From: Lachnospiraceae bacterium
GTDB lineage: Bacteria > Bacillota > Clostridia > Lachnospirales > Lachnospiraceae
Length of the DNA stretch: 64,000 nt
Direction of reading: 5' to 3'
Assembly: GCA_902363675.1 (NCBI GenBank)
Contig: CABJAV010000013.1
Location: 1 to 64,000, forward strand
The notes beneath the pieces are model-generated. The model was not told where the DNA came from, did no database searches, and saw nothing but the letters and a program-made list of their open reading frames with translations. Positions 52,285 through 62,000 of the stretch are shown in pieces. A program made the translations under genes and the position numbers. Positions within the stretch are counted from its first letter, which is position 1. Every line of letters starts with the position of its first letter.

Positions 52285-54138
52285 GAGGGAACAGGATACC
52301 GGGCAAAGACAAGGTTTGCCAAGTTCTTCAATCTGCCGGAGCTGATTTCACTTTTCAAGGAAAGTGCGGATATTCAGACACCGGATATGCTAAAGCTGCC
52401 TGTACCGGAAGCAGAGTACGAAAATGTGGTGTTAAAGCCGAGCGAGTACCAGAAAGAAATGGTACAGTCCCTTGCGGATCGAGCGGAAGCAGTGCGTGAC
52501 CGCAGAGTAGATGCAACGGTTGATAATATGCTCAAAATCACGAATGACGGAAGAAAACTGGCATTAGACCAGCGTTTAATCAACGATATGCTTCCCGATG
52601 AGGATAATTCCAAAGCCACCACCTGTGTGGACAAGGCATTTGAGATTTGGGAGGAAACAAAGGAACAGAAGTCGGCACAGCTTATCTTCTGTGACTTATC
52701 GACACCGAAAGGAGATGGTACATTCAATGTTTATGAGGACATTCGGGGCAAACTGATAGAGAAGGGTGTCCCACCGGAAGAAATCGCATTTATCCATGAT
52801 GCCAATACGGAAACAAGGAAAGCGGAGCAGTTTGCAAAGGTAAGAAGCGGACAGGTTCGTTTTTTGTTGGGTTCTACTGCCAAAATGGGAGCCGGAACCA
52901 ACGTACAGGACAGATTGATTGCATTACACCATTTGGATGTGCCCTGGCGTCCGTCTGACATTGAACAGCAGGAAGGTCGTATTTTACGACAGGGCAATAT
53001 GAATGATAAGGTCAAGATTTTCCGGTATGTGACGGAAGGCACCTTCGACAGCTATTCATGGCAGCTCGTTGAGAACAAGCAGAAGTTTATCGGGCAGATC
53101 ATGACGAGCAAGTCCCCGGTACGTTCCTGTGAGGACATTGACGAAGCGGCGCTCTCTTATGCAGAGGTCAAAGCACTTGCAACCGGAAACCCGTATATTA
53201 AGGAGAAGATGGATTTGGATATACAGGTGTCAAAACTGAAGCTCTTAAAGGCGAATCACACAAGCCAGCGTTATCGTCTGGAGGACAATATCGCAAAGCA
53301 TTACCCGATGCAGATCACAGCCTTAAAAGAAAGGCTTGAGGGATACCGGACGGACATTCAGACCTATACAGCGCATAAGCCTGTGGATAAGGACGTTTTT
53401 TCCATGAAGATAGGAAACCGTACCTATACGGACAAAAAGGAAGCGGGTGCGGCGTTGATTGATATGTGCCGGAGTGCAAAACAGCCAAACATGGCAGTAA
53501 CAATCGGGGAATATCAGGACTTTAAGATGAGCGTGTCCTTTGACTCGTTCTTCTCCAAGTTTACGGTCAGCTTAAAAGGAAGTCTGAGCCATGAGGTGGA
53601 AATCGGAGCCGATCCGCTTGGAAATCTGCAAAGACTATCCAATGCGTTAGAGGGAATGACCGGGAAAATGGCAGATGTGGAGCAGAAGCTTTCCAACGTG
53701 GAACATCAGCTTGAAACCGCAAAGGTGGAGGTCACGAAACCTTTTGCACAGGAGCAGGAACTGGCGGAGAAGCTAGAGCGACTTGCAGAGTTAAATGCGC
53801 TTCTTAATATGGACGAAAAGGGCGATAATGCGTTGGATATGGGAGATGATGAGCCGGAGGACGAAAACGGAGAGCAGAGCGCACAGGCACAGGAGGGCGA
53901 GCCGGACAGGGCAGAAGATATACAGGCGGTGGCTGATGAACCGTTAAAGCCTGTTGCAAGTTTTCTGATGTCGGAGCGTATCGCAGAGCATGACAAGGAA
54001 CGGATGTTAGCAGACGGTTCCAGAGGGCGGGTATCCGTCAAGGAGAAACTTGCCGAGATGAAGCAGAAAATTTCCGATCAGAAGATGCCGGAGAAACCGG
54101 AGACTGTAAAGAGCAAAGGAAAAGAAGAAAGTTTATAG
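52285..54138 (+). pseudogene. SNF2-helicase giant gene, 3' part (displaced by IME2)
   Basis: From GAG GGA (52285) the frame runs 616 residues: GTGYRAKTRFAKFFNLPELI, then the helicase C-lobe with CDLSTPKGDGTFN, STAKMGAGTNVQDRLIALHH and DIEQQEGRILRQGN (motifs V and VI with the arginine finger). A coiled-coil and acidic region follow and a C-terminal tail RVSVKEKLAEMK starting 36 residues from the end. The first ATG is at 52387, but a good ribosome site is lacking, so the piece is probably silent until IME2 excises and rejoins it to 38781-45266. Confidence 0.87.
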
Positions 54139-54147
54139 GAGGGTGCT

Positions 54148-54981
54148 ATGGAAGCAAACGAACCAAAGAAAGAACAGAACACAGAGGAAATGGACGTTAT
54201 GAAGCAGTTCATGGAGCTTTTGGGACAGCAGGGCATGAAAGAGCAGTCACAGGACTTTATGGAGGTCTTGCAGTATATCGCCGGGATGCAGTTACAGCTT
54301 TCCGCTATGGTGGACGAACTGCAAGGAGTACGGAAGCAGCTTGAAAGGATGCAGGAGAGCCAGCCGAAAGCAGCGGAAAGTCAGCTTTTGGATAAGGTGT
54401 CATACCTTCAGGAGAAGGTAAGCAGTCTTGCAGAACGCTTATCGGAATTGAAAGACCATTTGATTGACACCGCAGCACAGGCAGTAACCGCCTTTAAGGA
54501 AAAGGGAAGGGAGGAAATGAACAGGGTTCTTCAGAAAGGAATTTCCGGTGTGCAGTCGGTGCTTTCCGGATGCCGGGAGAAGATGGTTGATGTGCTTACC
54601 AGTTATGAAAAGACCGCCAACCAGATAGACAGTATCGGGGACGAGTTCAAGCAGATAGGGAACAGCGTAGCCAACGTGGGAAGGCTCTTAACCGGAAAAG
54701 GTACAAAGGAAGTGTCGGACGAAAAAGAGGGCGTTGCCCTTACAAGGGTACTGAATATGCCTGTAAAGAAGCATATCTCAGCCTTAAAGAAACAGGTGGA
54801 GCGGATTGACGGTGCAGTAGCGAAGCTGGATAAGATCTGTGCCGGACTGGATACCGGAAAGGATAAGGAAAAAAGCAGGGTGTCCGTCAAGGAAAAGCTG
54901 TCACAGATGAAAGTGAAATCGGAACAGCAGAAGAAAGAACCGGAAAAATCAAAGACCAAGAGTCAGGAAGCAAGTTTATAA
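54148..54981 (+). CDS. DUF6674-like coiled-coil protein
   Basis: A 277-residue, largely helical protein. An acidic head, a coiled coil at about residues 50-115 (MVDELQGVRKQLERMQES, LQEKVSSLAERLSELKDHL), a middle with VLQKGISGVQSVLSGCREKM, and a basic tail with RVSVKEKLSQMK 34 residues from the end. I place it in DUF6674 from memory. It follows the SNF2 gene by 9 bases (TAGGAGGG), as in related ICEs, and ends in a terminator (54995-55022). It may be a structural or DNA-associated partner of the SNF2 protein. Confidence 0.75.
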   Translation: MEANEPKKEQNTEEMDVMKQFMELLGQQGMKEQSQDFMEVLQYIAGMQLQLSAMVDELQGVRKQLERMQESQPKAAESQLLDKVSYLQEKVSSLAERLSELKDHLIDTAAQAVTAFKEKGREEMNRVLQKGISGVQSVLSGCREKMVDVLTSYEKTANQIDSIGDEFKQIGNSVANVGRLLTGKGTKEVSDEKEGVALTRVLNMPVKKHISALKKQVERIDGAVAKLDKICAGLDTGKDKEKSRVSVKEKLSQMKVKSEQQKKEPEKSKTKSQEASL

Positions 54982-54994
54982 AGGTTTATGGAAA

Positions 54995-55022
54995 GAGCAG
55001 GTAGCAATCTATCTGCTTTTTC
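54995..55022 (+). terminator. Intrinsic terminator
   Basis: AGCAGGTAG (54996-55004) pairs with CTATCTGCT (55009-55017) apart from one G-T, followed by T5. Bases 55023-55181 have no gene. Confidence 0.85.
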
Positions 55023-55181
55023 CTGTTATGTGGTTATCGTAAGCAGAGAAGATTAAGTGACGAGCAGAGGAAACAGGCAAGGTTGCGATGGAGAAAATCA
55101 ATTCAGACGAAAACAATAGGCAAATTTAAAGTTGATAAGAATTCACCGATATATTTATTAGACTATTCAGCATTACACATC

Positions 55182-55210
55182 ATTACAGTTACATTTCAAA
55201 GCATTATAAT
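55182..55210 (+). promoter_or_regulatory. Possible promoter of the AgrA/AgrC-like pair
   Basis: ATTACA (55182-55187), 17-base spacer, TATAAT (55205-55210). The -35 box overlaps ACAGTTACA, which is close to the 9-base half-site bound by LytTR/AgrA proteins, so it may be activated by the response regulator encoded downstream. Confidence 0.45.
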
Positions 55211-55265
55211 TGTTTCACTTGAGGATAGATGCTAAAATAAATTTTTTAAGGAAAGAGGTGGTCGT

Positions 55266-55976
55266 GTGATTAACATAGCAATTTGTGATGATGAAAAATA
55301 CATATTAGATAAAATCAAAAAGCTGGTATTTGATTTTTTTCATAGAAAAAACGTAGAAATAACTGTTTCACAATTCGGGAGTGGTGAGGAATTACTGAGA
55401 CACAACAAAAATATAGATATTCTGTTCTTAGATATTCAAATGGATGGAATAGATGGGATGGAAACTGCAAGGAAGATGCGTAGTCAAAATTATAAAGGAT
55501 ACCTAATTTTTATAACAGTTCTAAAGGAAATGGTGTTTCAATCCTTTGAAGTCCAGGCATATGATTATCTGGTAAAACCGATTGAAGAAGAATGCTTTGA
55601 AAAAACGATGGAGAGATTATTTTCTGCTATGCAAAATGCAAAAGACGCAAGTTTGCTTGTCCAAAAGGGATACGAGAGTAATATTATTGCCTTTGATGAC
55701 ATTGTTTTTTGTGAAATTATAGACAGAAAAATATATCTGCATCTAAAAACGGAGGAAGTTATTGATTACTATGACAGAATTGAAAATCTTGAAACAAAAC
55801 TAGATGGGAGATTTTTTAAATGCCATAGAAGTTATTTAATTAATTTGAGCCATCTGAAAAGTTATAAAAATGGGATGGCGTATATGATAAATGACAAACA
55901 GATACCTGTATCACGCTTACGGAGCAAGGAATTTTCAAGTGTTGTTTTGAAATATATGAAGGAACGGAGAGTGTGA
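55266..55976 (+). CDS. LytTR response regulator (AgrA-like)
   Basis: A 236-residue regulator read from GTG after GGAAAGAGGTGG. The receiver domain shows the acidic pair Asp8-Asp9, phospho-acceptor Asp56 (LFLDIQMDG) and Lys104 (LVKP). The LytTR DNA-binding domain follows (about 135-236: FDDIVFCEIIDRKIYLHLK, FFKCHRSYLINLSHLKS, IPVSRLRSKEF). The histidine-kinase gene starts 4 bases later. No AgrB/AgrD-type peptide genes are nearby. The region is strongly AT-rich, unlike the ICE core, so it may have been acquired separately. Confidence 0.92.
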   Translation: MINIAICDDEKYILDKIKKLVFDFFHRKNVEITVSQFGSGEELLRHNKNIDILFLDIQMDGIDGMETARKMRSQNYKGYLIFITVLKEMVFQSFEVQAYDYLVKPIEEECFEKTMERLFSAMQNAKDASLLVQKGYESNIIAFDDIVFCEIIDRKIYLHLKTEEVIDYYDRIENLETKLDGRFFKCHRSYLINLSHLKSYKNGMAYMINDKQIPVSRLRSKEFSSVVLKYMKERRV

Positions 55977-55980
55977 AAGA

Positions 55981-57300
55981 ATGGATGGATTAGATATTTT
56001 CAATGTATATATTATGGGAAGCATTGAAATGTTGACGGTTTTTCATTTCTTTACCAGATTTCTTAAGAAAAAGGTAAAGTTTATTTATTATATATTGTTT
56101 GCCTTTCTTGGAATGACGATTATGATGTTTTTTCCAACCGGCAGTATTATGGAATTATTGGTATATGTTCTGCTGTTGATGGCAGGAGGATTTTTTATAT
56201 GTAGAACATACAATATATTTGTCGGGTTATATGCAGTTGTAATGATTGAAATAATGCACTTATGCTATGGAGTTTTTAATTCGATTTCGTGTATTTTATC
56301 TCCCTTGTTTTTTCAGGAAAATCCTAAAGCGGTTAGCGTTTTATTTATGGTAATGAGCAGTATTTTAGCTCTTGTTACATCTGTTTTGTGTTATCAGGTC
56401 ATAAATAAAAATTTTTCATATGATGAAAACGTTGGGGCAAAATATGTTCTTCTGATTTTAATACCGACTTTAGTGATTTTTTTGGTAAGTGAATATATTA
56501 GTTCAAATATTTATGGACATACGATTACGATACAAGCAGATGGGAGTTTACCTAGCATAAGTCCGTTTCCATTACTGTTTATACAGATATTGGGGATAGC
56601 CAGTCTGTTTTGCATCATGTTTGCGTATAAAAAATTAGTGGATAGTTTTAAATTGAGCAGAGAGCTATCTTTATTAGAACTGGAAAAACATTCTTTAAAT
56701 CAGTATGTGGAAGAAGCAAAAGTACGTTATGAGAAAACAAAAGCATTTCGACATGATGTGAAAAATCATATATCTATTGTCAAAGAATTGGTACAGAATG
56801 GCGATATAGATACAGCATTGCAGTATATGAGTGATATGGAAAATTTAACAGCAGATATGTCATTTCCGGTAAGTACAAATAACCCTGTACTTGATATTTT
56901 AATTGGAAATAAGTTAGGGATAGCTAAGAGCAATCAGATAGAAGTACAATGTTCATTTATTTCTCCATATCCATGTGGAATTGCTGATATTGACTTTTGT
57001 ATTATTTTTTCTAATGCATTAGATAACGCTATCTCAGCTTGTAACCGAGTGCCCCATGATAATCAGAAATATATTCACATAACAGGAAAAGTGCAAGGTG
57101 ATTTTCTTTTAATTGAAATAATTAATAGCCATAGTGGGAGAGGGAGCATTCGCAGTGGGACAGGACTTGCTAACATAAAAGCAGTTGCAGAAAAATATCA
57201 TGGAGCAATGGAAGTAAGAATAGATGGAGATATATTTGTTTTAAGTGTTCTTTTAATCATTCCGCAACAATCAGAAAGCATTTCACAACAAATCTGTTAA
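55981..57300 (+). CDS. GHKL-type sensor histidine kinase (AgrC-like)
   Basis: A 439-residue membrane kinase. About six hydrophobic spans fill residues 1-225; the phospho-acceptor is His258 in FRHDVKNHISI, and the ATPase has NALDNAISACNR (N-box) and GTGLANIKAVAEKYHG. This is the peptide-sensing AgrC/ComD layout. It is paired with the LytTR regulator just upstream. No autoinducer-peptide gene lies within the visible neighbours, so the pair may sense an outside signal, for example to time transfer. Confidence 0.9.
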   Translation: MDGLDIFNVYIMGSIEMLTVFHFFTRFLKKKVKFIYYILFAFLGMTIMMFFPTGSIMELLVYVLLLMAGGFFICRTYNIFVGLYAVVMIEIMHLCYGVFNSISCILSPLFFQENPKAVSVLFMVMSSILALVTSVLCYQVINKNFSYDENVGAKYVLLILIPTLVIFLVSEYISSNIYGHTITIQADGSLPSISPFPLLFIQILGIASLFCIMFAYKKLVDSFKLSRELSLLELEKHSLNQYVEEAKVRYEKTKAFRHDVKNHISIVKELVQNGDIDTALQYMSDMENLTADMSFPVSTNNPVLDILIGNKLGIAKSNQIEVQCSFISPYPCGIADIDFCIIFSNALDNAISACNRVPHDNQKYIHITGKVQGDFLLIEIINSHSGRGSIRSGTGLANIKAVAEKYHGAMEVRIDGDIFVLSVLLIIPQQSESISQQIC

Positions 57301-57372
57301 AAACAGATATATGAATGACGAATAAGAGATTGTAAAAACATTATAGTGTATTAAAGAAAAGGAGGACGTTTT

Positions 57373-57879
57373 ATGTCAATGGAAATAAGCAGTAATTATA
57401 AGGATTACAAAAATGAGTATTTAGATAGGGTACAGACAGGGCAGGATAAAGTAAAAGAAGCTTCACAAGATCAAAGGGGGGAGGATAAAAACGAAGGTAT
57501 TCCCGTTCCAAAGGACGAGTATATTAGTAGCGAAAAATCTGGTAGCAAGCCAAGTGGTCTGTATCGTTTAGGGCAAGATGAAAATGGTAATCCAAAAGTA
57601 ATGTATGATGATCCTAAGAGAGTCGCAAAGGCGAAAGATGTTCAACCAAAGGAGGAGCCAGCGAAAAAGGCAGAGAAATGTACGACAAATACAGATAATG
57701 TTGACAGAGAGATTGAGAAACTCAAGGAGGAAAAGGAACAGCTTGAACAGCAGATAAAGGCTGCGGCGGGGGACAAAGAAAAGGTTAAGGTATTGGAGAA
57801 AAAGCTGGCTCAGATTGAGGGGGAGTTAAGCCAGAAAGATAATGATACATACAGGAGAAAGAATGCAGTAATTTCTTAA
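57373..57879 (+). CDS. Coiled-coil protein of unknown function
   Basis: A 168-residue very hydrophilic protein with AAAGGAGG before the ATG. The first half is polar and Lys/Glu/Asp-rich with a short motif PSGLYRLGQDENGNPKVMYD; the second half (about 110-155) is a coiled coil (REIEKLKEEKEQLEQQIKAA, VKVLEKKLAQIEGELSQK). No signal peptide. I recognise no family, although the opening (SNYKDYKNEYLDR) recalls small conserved proteins of Lachnospiraceae genomes. Located in the variable segment between the two-component pair and an ACT-domain remnant. Confidence 0.7.
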   Translation: MSMEISSNYKDYKNEYLDRVQTGQDKVKEASQDQRGEDKNEGIPVPKDEYISSEKSGSKPSGLYRLGQDENGNPKVMYDDPKRVAKAKDVQPKEEPAKKAEKCTTNTDNVDREIEKLKEEKEQLEQQIKAAAGDKEKVKVLEKKLAQIEGELSQKDNDTYRRKNAVIS

Positions 57880-57908
57880 ACAAATTATGAATATGAGTGG
57901 GTGAATAA

Positions 57909-58220
57909 GAGGGAAAGGCTTTATTCACTCCTTTTGCAAAAGGAAAGAAGTTCAGATTAAGAGTAATTGCAGAAAAGGATTTCGATTCTATATCTCAAGG
58001 AGGACAGAGAGATGATGAATGGAAGGCATTCAGAATACAGGGAACATTGGATTTTTCCTTAATCGGAATCCTTTTAAAAATATCTTGCCTGATGGCAGAA
58101 AATAATATAGGCATTTTTGCTATATCTACGTTTAATACGGATTATGTTTCAATAAAATCAAAAAATTTTTCAAAAGCAATAGAGCTGTTGTCAAAAACAG
58201 GGTATAGAGTTGCAGAATAA
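57909..58220 (+). pseudogene. ACT-domain protein remnant (start lost)
   Basis: An open frame without a usable start ends at 58218-58220. From about 58000 it reads AEKDFDSISQGGQRDDEWKA, FRIQGTLDFSLIGILLKISC, LMAENNIGIFAISTFNTDYV, which is the C-terminal ACT domain of a family of small amino-acid-binding proteins. The N-terminal domain is missing and the upstream part is unrelated, so I judge it a fragment. It is not ICE-like, probably a chromosomal passenger picked up with the two-component region. Confidence 0.6.
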
Positions 58221-58412
58221 CAAATTGTTAAGAGGATAGCAGTTTGGAACAACCGGAAAAATAATTTCCTTTATAGCATATAGGAAAAATAAATAAGAAA
58301 GATCAAATAGCAAGTACCACATTGTTTGGTTGGATATAGGAATTATTCTTTTGTATTGACCAGAGCTTTAGCAGTAGATAAAAGTAATAAGGCAGGTGAT
58401 GTGTATGGGAAA

Positions 58413-58829
58413 ATGCTAGTTCTGACATTTGAAGATAATGAGGATGATATGATGAACCGCATATTGTCGTTGATAAATACCAGAGATGAAATCACTCAGA
58501 TGTCAGGTTTGAATAATCATCTGTTGAATTTCAAAGGTCTTATGATTGATGAGGTTCAACGGGTAATCATTCAGGAAAATCAGGAGATAGAGCTTACATA
58601 TACCGAGTTTGAAATCTTGAAGCTTCTTGCAAAGCATCCGGGAATAGTGTTCAGCAAGGAACAGATTTATGACATTGTGTGGAAGGAATCCTATTCCGGC
58701 GATTACAACATTGTCATGAGCCATGTCCGGAATATTCGGGAAAAGATAGAGGATAACCCAAGCAAGCCAATCTATATACAGACTGTTTGGGGAGTCGGCT
58801 ACCGGTTCAATAAAAATTTAATAGCATAG
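58413..58829 (+). CDS. Orphan OmpR-type winged-helix regulator
   Basis: A 138-residue protein (ATG 58413, with AGGTGAT 12 bases before; a longer TTG start at 58326 lacks a ribosome site). Residues 1-38 (MLVLTFEDNEDDMMNRILSL) are too short for a receiver domain. Residues 45-138 are a Trans_reg_C winged helix (ELTYTEFEILKLLAKHPGIV, SHVRNIREKIEDNPSKP, TVWGVGYRFNKN). Such truncated regulators without phosphorylation site occur on ICEs and may control transfer genes. It stands alone upstream of the giant ArdC-type gene, with two terminator-like hairpins between. Confidence 0.8.
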   Translation: MLVLTFEDNEDDMMNRILSLINTRDEITQMSGLNNHLLNFKGLMIDEVQRVIIQENQEIELTYTEFEILKLLAKHPGIVFSKEQIYDIVWKESYSGDYNIVMSHVRNIREKIEDNPSKPIYIQTVWGVGYRFNKNLIA

Positions 58830-58831
58830 AA

Positions 58832-58872
58832 ACAGGCAATTAAGAAACAAAATCTTGGTTGTCTTTTTTATT
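58832..58872 (+). terminator. Possible terminator after the winged-helix gene
   Basis: AGGCAATTAAGA (58833-58844) pairs imperfectly with TCTTGGTTGTCTT (58853-58865), followed by T5. Confidence 0.45.
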
Positions 58873-58987
58873 TGTAAAATACATTTACAGCGACAGGAGC
58901 AGAAAGGAGACAGGAGTAAATTGCAGAAATCAAAACGAATACGGGCAGTAATGATAAAGGTTTATAAGTGAATATTGTAGTTATGCG

Positions 58988-59014
58988 AAGGCAGTCAATA
59001 ATGGCTGCCTTTTG
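58988..59014 (+). terminator. Terminator-like hairpin upstream of the giant ArdC-type gene
   Basis: AAGGCAG (58988-58994) pairs with CTGCCTT (59005-59011), followed by TTTGT. It ends 35 bases before the start codon at 59049, again the leader-terminator arrangement. Confidence 0.7.
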
Positions 59015-59048
59015 TCATGCAAAAAAATAAGCAGATGGAGGAAATACT

Positions 59049-62000
59049 ATGGCAGACGCTAAAACAGAAAAACAGAAAGTACAGGAAATAACAGAGAAGC
59101 TGGAGCAGGGTATCAAGGAGCTTTTTGAAAGCGAGAAGTACAAGACTTATCTGAATACCATGTCAAAATTTCATAATTACAGCTTTAACAACACCATGTT
59201 AATCGCAATGCAAAAGCCTGACGCTACGTTAGTGGCCGGATTCAAGGCTTGGCAGAAAAATTTTGACAGGCATGTTAAGAAAGGGGAAAAGGGTATCCGT
59301 ATTCTTGCCCCGGCACCATACAAGATTAAGGAAGAACAGGAGAAACTTGATCCGGTAACAGGAGAGATTATGCTTGACAAGAACGGAATGCCCATTACGG
59401 AGGAAGTAGAGATTAAGATACCCGCCTTTCGTGTGGTTCCGGTCTTTGACGTGTCACAGACGGACGGAAAGGAGTTGCCGGATATAGGGGTAAATGAGCT
59501 TTCGGGAAGCGTGGAGGACTACGAGGATTTTATGCAGGCACTTACGGAGGTTTCCCCGGTTCCCATTACCTATGAAGATATAGAAGGGGAGGTAAAGGGA
59601 TATTTCCATACCACAGACCACAGGATTGCCATACAGGAGGGCATGAGCCAGAGTCAGACCGTAAAGACCGCTATCCATGAGGTGGCACACGCAAAGCTCC
59701 ATGATCGGGAACGGAATCAGGATATAGATGCGGTCTTAGACAAAGACCGCAACACGCAGGAAGTGGAAGCAGAGAGCGTTGCCTATACGGTGTGCCAGCA
59801 CTTCGGCATTGATACCTCGGACTATTCCTTTGGGTATATCGCCGGATGGAGCAGTGACCGGGATATGAAAGAATTGAAATCTGCCCTTGATACCATACGA
59901 AAGACCGCTTCGGAGCTGATCACAGGCATTGAGGACAGGTTAGCAGAGTTACAGAAGGACAGGGCAGTGGAGCAGGAGCAGAATAAGGAGAGTATACTTC
60001 TGATACAGAATGATGATCTGACAAAATACAGTCTTGTGAGTGTTATGGGCATGGACAGACAGGAACTTATGGACGTTCTTTCAGCCATGAGTGAGGACGA
60101 TAAGCTGAGTATTCAAGCATATCTGGAGAGTAAAGGGGCATGGACTACCGAGATTGCCAACGAAAATACAAAAGAATTTGGAGAATACCACCTTGATGTC
60201 CGCTACAATACTGACACAGAGGAGCTTGTGGATATGAAAGAACGAAAGGCAATCTATGATAAGTCTATGGAGCCGATTGCCGCCGGAGATGTAGTGGTAA
60301 AATTCTCCGGTTCGATGGGAAGCGAATGGGAGATTTCCAAAATCACAAATATGTCCCCGGACGAAGTTAAAAAGCTGCTTTATGATATGGCTCTGCTTAA
60401 TGAGAGTGAGTGGGACGGAGATTATAATGCGTATCTGAAAGAACATGGGGCAGAAATGACTTTGATTAGTTCCAGTGCCGGACTGAATGAACACGCACCG
60501 CAGTTTTTTGATTTTGCATACGATGCAGATACAGGCGTGAGTGCATCAACGGAATTGTCTGCCATACAGCAGGCAGAGAACCTTATCAACCGCATGGAGC
60601 ATGGGGCAACGGTCTTTACGGATGATGAGAGAAATCTGATTGTGAATTACAATTACAAGCTCGATGACATGGAAAAGACAAGAGAATTGGCGGAGAAACT
60701 TGCATACATGATAGAAAATCAGCCTGTCAATGAAGCGCTTACTGTCATAGATGCACAGGCGGAGATTGATGCCCTTCCGGATGGCATGATAGGTCTTTCC
60801 GAGATGCACGAGTATGGTTATTCCTGGAATGAAATGCTGCCTTTGACAAAGGATAAGGCAACAGAGCTTTTTGGGGAAGATGTGGCTGTGTATCAGCTCC
60901 ATGAGGACGGTTCCGAAACGCTCATTGAAGATTCGGAAGAATTAAAGGAGCATGAGGGCATTTTCGGTGTGGAAAAGGACGATTGGAGTGCCTATCTGGA
61001 ACACCAGAGTATGAAACAGGAGTTAGAGGAAAGCTCTGCAAACAGGGAAGCACAGCTTTTGTTTGGCAGTGAGGACAGATTTGGCATTTATCAGCTCAAA
61101 GATATAGAGGAAGCAAGAGACATTCACTTTATGGGAATGGACTATCTTGAAAGCAAGGGCATTGCGGTCACAAAGGAGAATTATGATCTGCTTTATACCG
61201 CACCGTTAGAGGAGGGCACAAGCCTTGAAGATATTTACACCCGCTTTAATATAGATCGCCCGGCAGATTTTCGGGGACATTCCCTTTCTGTCAGTGATGT
61301 GGTGGTGCTTCATCAGAACGGAGAGAACACAAGCCATTATGTGGATTCTTTTGGTTACAGGGAGGTGCCGGAGTTTACAAAGGAGCTTATGGCAGAGCAT
61401 ACAAAAGAACAGACTTCGGTCATTGATGAAACGACAGAGATACTTTCGGAGATAGCACAGGAACACGCAAACGATGAACCGGACAGGGAAAATGAAGTGT
61501 TCCTCGTCAATTACAACGAATGGCGTGAGGTCGGTACGCTTGACTTGGAACAGAATTACTTTGCCATTGACGATCCGTATGCGGACGGGGATTTCAGACT
61601 TTTGCATTTGCAGAACCAGATCAAGGACATCACGCCTGCAGGAGTGCATTACGATACCTATGAGGAAGCTGCGGCTGCCTTATATGAAGCAGAGCGGGAA
61701 ATGGCGAATATGCCCTTCAACAAGGAAAATAACATCGGTTCCTATATGTTAAACGGAAGGGCACAGCTTGAGCGCATCATGGAAGCAAGACAGCTTCAGA
61801 AGCACATGGACATTGAAAATGACAAGGTATCCTACTATGTCATTGCCGATTTAAGCACATGGGCAGAGAACAGTCCGGAAAGGAGCAAGCTGGAGCGTTT
61901 TGACAGTATTTCTGAAGCAATGGAAGCATTTCAGGCTTATCGTGGCAAGGATGCGCAGTACAGTGATGACAAGGCAAGGACAACCTTTGGTGTCAGTGTG

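Larger units (their letters stand above)
45264..52289 (+). mobile_element. IME2: Tn4451-like mobilizable element in the SNF2 gene
   Basis: About 7.02 kb. The edges share GAGGG: CACCGGAGGG|CTATAC on the left (45264-45268) and TTCCCGAGGG|AACAGG on the right (52285-52289). Joining GAG (45264) to GGA (52288) restores the reading frame ELAPEGTGYR. Genes: tnpX-like recombinase, tnpV, PBP-like cargo, small Cys-rich protein, RepA-like ATPase, MobV relaxase with oriT, tnpW. It has no channel proteins and depends on a helper. The recombinase is at the left end here, opposite to IME1. Confidence 0.88.

Noticed and set aside
52387-54138. Separate gene starting at ATG 52387
   Set aside because: The frame is open back to the IME2 edge with SNF2-type sequence, so it is the 3' part of the interrupted gene, not an independent gene.
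57994-58060. Start of the ACT-domain gene at ATGATG (58010-58015)
   Set aside because: These ATGs are in a different frame from the ACT-domain coding sequence.
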